Source: JABAAE01 sp905480545
GTDB lineage: Bacteria > Planctomycetota > Planctomycetia > Pirellulales > Pirellulaceae
Reading direction: 5' to 3'
NCBI GenBank assembly: GCA_943788025.1
Contig: CALSOR010000011.1
Location: forward strand, 1 to 64,000
Length of the DNA stretch: 64,000 nt
Shown: positions 61,261-64,000 of the stretch, in pieces
Layout: each line of letters opens with the position of its first letter
How positions within the stretch are numbered: the stretch's first letter is position 1
Translations under genes and position numbers: made by a program
The notes under the pieces: generated by a model
What the model saw: only the letters and a program-made list of their open reading frames with translations
What the model was told of the DNA's origin: nothing
The model's database searches: none

Positions 61261-62486
61261 GCATCAAAAACTCCAAATTTAACCGCAGAGGAGTATCGTC
61301 GATTATTGTCGTCAACCTGTTTGTGGTCATGATGATTTTTGCTTTCATGACACTAAACATTTCCAACAACCAACGCCACTTTACCGCGGCCCAAATCTCG
61401 TCGGACTTGGCGTCCCGCTGGGGTGTTGATGCACTTTCACGATCAACTGACACGGCAACCATATCAAGCGAGATAAGAGATCTTGTTGATCGCAACTGGT
61501 CGGTTTCTTTTGCGATGTCACCAAAAGCTATCCGGGAAAGCAATCAGGTCAATCTGGACGTAAATATTCAGATCGGCTCTGCGAGCTTAAAAAACGGTGA
61601 ATTCCAATTTATCGACAACGCCAGCCCGGCCAATGCCGTTCGTGTTACGGCGGCGGGCAAAGTGGACAGTGTCGGATTTATGCCCGTGTTCGGTGGTCAG
61701 CAAAGCATTGCTCGCGCCGCAACGGCCATGGCACTCGAACGTGACTTGTGCTTGGTAATTGACCGATCTGGATCAATGAACTTTGATCTGAATACCGGAA
61801 ATTGGATGTACGATTACGGCCAGCATCCCTACAACAAAATGTCTACTAGTAAAAACAAAAAACATCGGAAAAACTCTTGGCAGTGGTGGCACTACTGGCC
61901 ACATCCAACTCGTAGTCGTTGGTCGACCATGATTCCCGCGGTTTACGGCCTAGCCGAAGAATTAATGACCACAAACCAAAATGAACTATTTTCGATCGCA
62001 AGCTATTCGTCTGCTGTAAACTACAAGTTTTATGATCATTCGTTGAATATCCGGAACTACCAGCCACCCACAGCTGGAATTGAAGTTCAACCGACTTCAA
62101 ATTATCAAACCGCCGCCCAAACTCTCGACAACAAATACAAATATGATCACATTGTCGCCGGTGCGACAAATATCTCTGCGGGGATCGACCAAGCAACACA
62201 AGTGCTTACTGGACCCAGCTCTCGTCCCCACGCATTCAAAACAATGATTGTCATGACGGACGGCCAATACAATCAGGGACGATCACCATGGCTAGCCGCT
62301 GAAGATGCGGCAGCGCTGGGGATCGAGGTCTACACTGTCACGTTCAGTAAGCAAGCTGATCAAAACTCGATGATCAAAACCGCGGAAAATGGGAATGGAA
62401 GGCACTTCCATGCTCCCGACGGCGATGCATTGGAAGACATTTTTCGAGAAATTGCCAATATTCCGCCTTCAGCGTACATCGAATAG
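61257..62486 (+). CDS. TadG-like protein with vWA domain
   Basis: 409 aa from the ATG at 61257 (AAGGAAGG just upstream), overlapping the TadE stop. N-terminal membrane helix (GVSSIIVVNLFVVMMIFAFM), a ~140-residue Flp-type region, and a vWA domain with the MIDAS Asp-x-Ser-x-Ser in LVIDRSGSMNFD and a later MTDGQYNQG. Two Trp/His-rich stretches (about 198-220) interrupt the vWA. A metal-dependent adhesion or assembly factor at the cell surface is inferred. Confidence 0.9.
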   Translation: MSIKNSKFNRRGVSSIIVVNLFVVMMIFAFMTLNISNNQRHFTAAQISSDLASRWGVDALSRSTDTATISSEIRDLVDRNWSVSFAMSPKAIRESNQVNLDVNIQIGSASLKNGEFQFIDNASPANAVRVTAAGKVDSVGFMPVFGGQQSIARAATAMALERDLCLVIDRSGSMNFDLNTGNWMYDYGQHPYNKMSTSKNKKHRKNSWQWWHYWPHPTRSRWSTMIPAVYGLAEELMTTNQNELFSIASYSSAVNYKFYDHSLNIRNYQPPTAGIEVQPTSNYQTAAQTLDNKYKYDHIVAGATNISAGIDQATQVLTGPSSRPHAFKTMIVMTDGQYNQGRSPWLAAEDAAALGIEVYTVTFSKQADQNSMIKTAENGNGRHFHAPDGDALEDIFREIANIPPSAYIE

Positions 62487-62507
62487 ACGTTCGAGAGAAA
62501 GCCACTG

Positions 62508-62918
62508 ATGAATAGAACCCCGAAACAAAATCCTGTCGGACGAACCGGGGCGACAGCAGTCGAATTGGCCATTTGCTTCCCCATTATTTTGGTGTTCTTT
62601 ATTGGCATGGTTGGTGTTACTCAAGCATTTACCCTCCGAGATACTGCACAACACGCAGCATACGAGGGAGCTCGCAGAGGTATTTTGCTGAATTCAAAAG
62701 CTTCCGACTGTGACGATGCGGTTCAGGAATTTGTTAGAAGAATTCGCATTCGAGGGGCAGTCACAACAGTTTCTCCTCAAACAATTTCTAACGCCGTCCA
62801 AGAAATTACCGTGGGCGTCACAATTCCCATGAACGAAAATGCCTGGGTTGCCGCACCATTTTTTCCAAAAAGTTGGAACCTCTACGCCGAGGTGAAACTC
62901 ACACGGGAAACCGAATGA
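62508..62918 (+). CDS. second TadE-like pseudopilin
   Basis: 136 aa: RTGATAVELAICFPIILVFFIGMVGV with the Glu-containing helix, then AAYEGARRGILLNSKASDCDDAVQEFV, ending VKLTRETE. It follows the vWA gene by 21 bases, completing a TadE-vWA-TadE triad. Full length. Confidence 0.88.
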   Translation: MNRTPKQNPVGRTGATAVELAICFPIILVFFIGMVGVTQAFTLRDTAQHAAYEGARRGILLNSKASDCDDAVQEFVRRIRIRGAVTTVSPQTISNAVQEITVGVTIPMNENAWVAAPFFPKSWNLYAEVKLTRETE

Positions 62919-63841
62919 TTAACGTTTGAAGTGGCCTTAAATTCTCAGTTGAAAGCCGATGCGGTGGACTCGCACTTTTTCCTCCAAGGCATTTCTGCGT
63001 TAAGAAATCACATTCTGTAATTTCCTTAATTCAACGAATATCTGCGGCGGAGTTAACTTCCCACTTTTTATCGGATTTTGCCATCGGCCTTGGGAATGAT
63101 GAACAACTCTGAAACTGCAAAATTCTCAAGCAGATGCGGATTAGAAAAGAATTAAAACGGGATTGATTGGTCTCCATCACCCCATTTGCTGTGATGGACT
63201 TCGCTGTCTTTGTCGTGCGCATCACCATCTCTCGGGTGGTGACCCTTTTCATCTGAATCATGCCCATCACCTTCATGCCCATGGTCTCCTTCATAATGTT
63301 CTGACTGGCCATGCTCGATTTCAAAATGCCCGATTTCACCATTCTCGCTGTGACTATTGTCCGGTATCTTCGCAGCACTGAGGCAACCGATTGAAAAATG
63401 GAAGTGCCAGCGAAAGCAACAGCCAGAAAAAGCTCGATTGAAAGCTCTTCCTGATATCGGTTCACTTTTAGGGGTGGTCAAATCGAGTAGATCCTCAGCT
63501 CAACAATATGGCGATGCGACAAAAGCTGATTTAAGCGATTAAAACCAATACCCAAAAGCCCTCCAAACCGTTGATCATTTCATGTCTGACGGAAACACGT
63601 CGCCAAAACATTAGTGAAATGATGTTCACTCTAAATGGTTTCCTAGGGAAAATTCGTTACTAGAAACTCCCAAGAAAAAACATCAAAACACCTCAAATGA
63701 GGCATCAAAATTTTCTTCCCTTTGCTATACTTATCGACGTGAAATCGTTCAACTCAAATTTTATTTGTAAATCCTGACTCCCAGTCAACTGATGGCTGCC
63801 GGTCGGTGGTCTGGTTGCTGGAGCAATTCCACAGACCATCA
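62919..63841. other. mostly gene-free stretch
   Basis: About 920 bases. Apart from the doubtful His-rich frame nothing is recognised; the last part holds the promoter of the edge gene. Confidence 0.4.
63152..63481 (-). CDS. His/Asp-rich small protein (doubtful, possibly frameshifted)
   Basis: The frame has only a TTG start at 63481. Its C-terminal half is strikingly His/Gly/Asp-rich (EHYEGDHGHEGDGHDSDE, GHHPRDGDAHDKDSEVHH). In the N-terminal region a different frame reads SFFWLLLSLALPFFNRLP, which is more like a secretion signal, so a frameshift may have disrupted a small exported metal-binding protein. No family recognised. Confidence 0.35.
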   Translation of the reverse strand: MTTPKSEPISGRAFNRAFSGCCFRWHFHFSIGCLSAAKIPDNSHSENGEIGHFEIEHGQSEHYEGDHGHEGDGHDSDEKGHHPRDGDAHDKDSEVHHSKWGDGDQSIPF

Positions 63842-64000
63842 ATGACACGAAAAAAACCATCAGGCCAAGGCGAGAATTCTTCGTTTGATTCAGAATCGTT
63901 AAATTCGAATCCGGCCGCCGTTTCAAGGACGAAGACAGGCGACACTTCTGACAGCCAATCAGGTAATGTTGGTTCGCGTCGAGACTTTTTAAAGAAATCC
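63842..64000 (+). CDS. Tat-exported protein, 5' part only
   Basis: The ATG at 63842 opens a frame that runs off the right edge after 53 codons. A Ser/Asn-rich leader ends in GSRRDFLKKS, the twin-arginine signal consensus. In planctomycetes such leaders commonly belong to Gfo/Idh/MocA oxidoreductases or sulfatase-fold proteins, but the mature domain is outside the window. The ~45-residue stretch before the RR pair is long but seen in this group. Confidence 0.6.
   Translation, partial: MTRKKPSGQGENSSFDSESLNSNPAAVSRTKTGDTSDSQSGNVGSRRDFLKKS

Overview
The window looks like a chromosomal segment of a planctomycete, probably family Pirellulaceae. The evidence is the 16S rRNA gene itself (its 5' and V-region sequence looks pirellulacean by memory, not by search), the fact that it stands alone without 23S/5S, and gene families typical of the phylum: two PSD1 (DUF1549/DUF1553) cytochrome-like proteins, a DUF1501 protein, a formylglycine sulfatase, a DUF6370-like lipoprotein, and an HExxH-less M48-like membrane protein. 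GC is moderate and many starts lack a clear Shine-Dalgarno sequence.

Layout. 1-7.1 kb: a frameshifted PSD1 gene running off the left edge, a small lipoprotein, an SDR/DUF2867 oxidoreductase and a multi-pass membrane protein. 7.5-18.3 kb: a carbohydrate/sulfated-glycan type locus (beta-helix/PDZ secreted protein, PSD1 + DUF1501 pair, then on the other strand sialate O-acetylesterase + sulfatase). 18.3-25.6 kb: small stress and regulatory genes (DksA/TraR finger protein, BON, DUF4404), a decayed RND-efflux remnant, a 37-aa lysine-rich protein and a translationally coupled DUF1611 + PLP-racemase pair. 25.6-33.7 kb: CBS protein and a complete N-type (predicted Na+-translocating) F-ATPase operon atpDCQRBEFAG preceded by a two-domain universal stress protein. 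34.1-38.4 kb: an ABC exporter of MacAB/DevBCA type (ATPase, FtsX permease, HlyD adaptor). 39.4-45.8 kb: CinA/PncC, a phosphodiesterase-EEP fusion and a large FG-GAP/sialidase protein.

46.0-47.95 kb: a self-contained 16S transcription unit (promoter, boxA, rRNA, strong terminator). 47.8-51.7 kb: a gene-poor accessory stretch with two small orphan genes separated by related ~130-bp spacers with 12-bp inverted ends (cassette-like), ending in a truncated IS1182-type transposase. 51.7-60.3 kb: prolyl oligopeptidase, KDPG aldolase, class-C beta-lactamase-like hydrolase, S41 protease and aspartate carbamoyltransferase. 60.8-62.9 kb: a TadE - vWA/TadG - TadE triad. The right edge carries the first 53 codons of a Tat-exported protein.

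The most unusual items are the cassette-like region beside the orphan 16S gene, the RND remnant in which an adaptor fragment abuts a permease fragment, the DUF1611-racemase operon, the phosphatase-EEP fusion, and the double-glutamate c subunit and b/delta-like stalk protein of the N-ATPase. No complete new defence or mobile system, CRISPR array or tRNA was seen.
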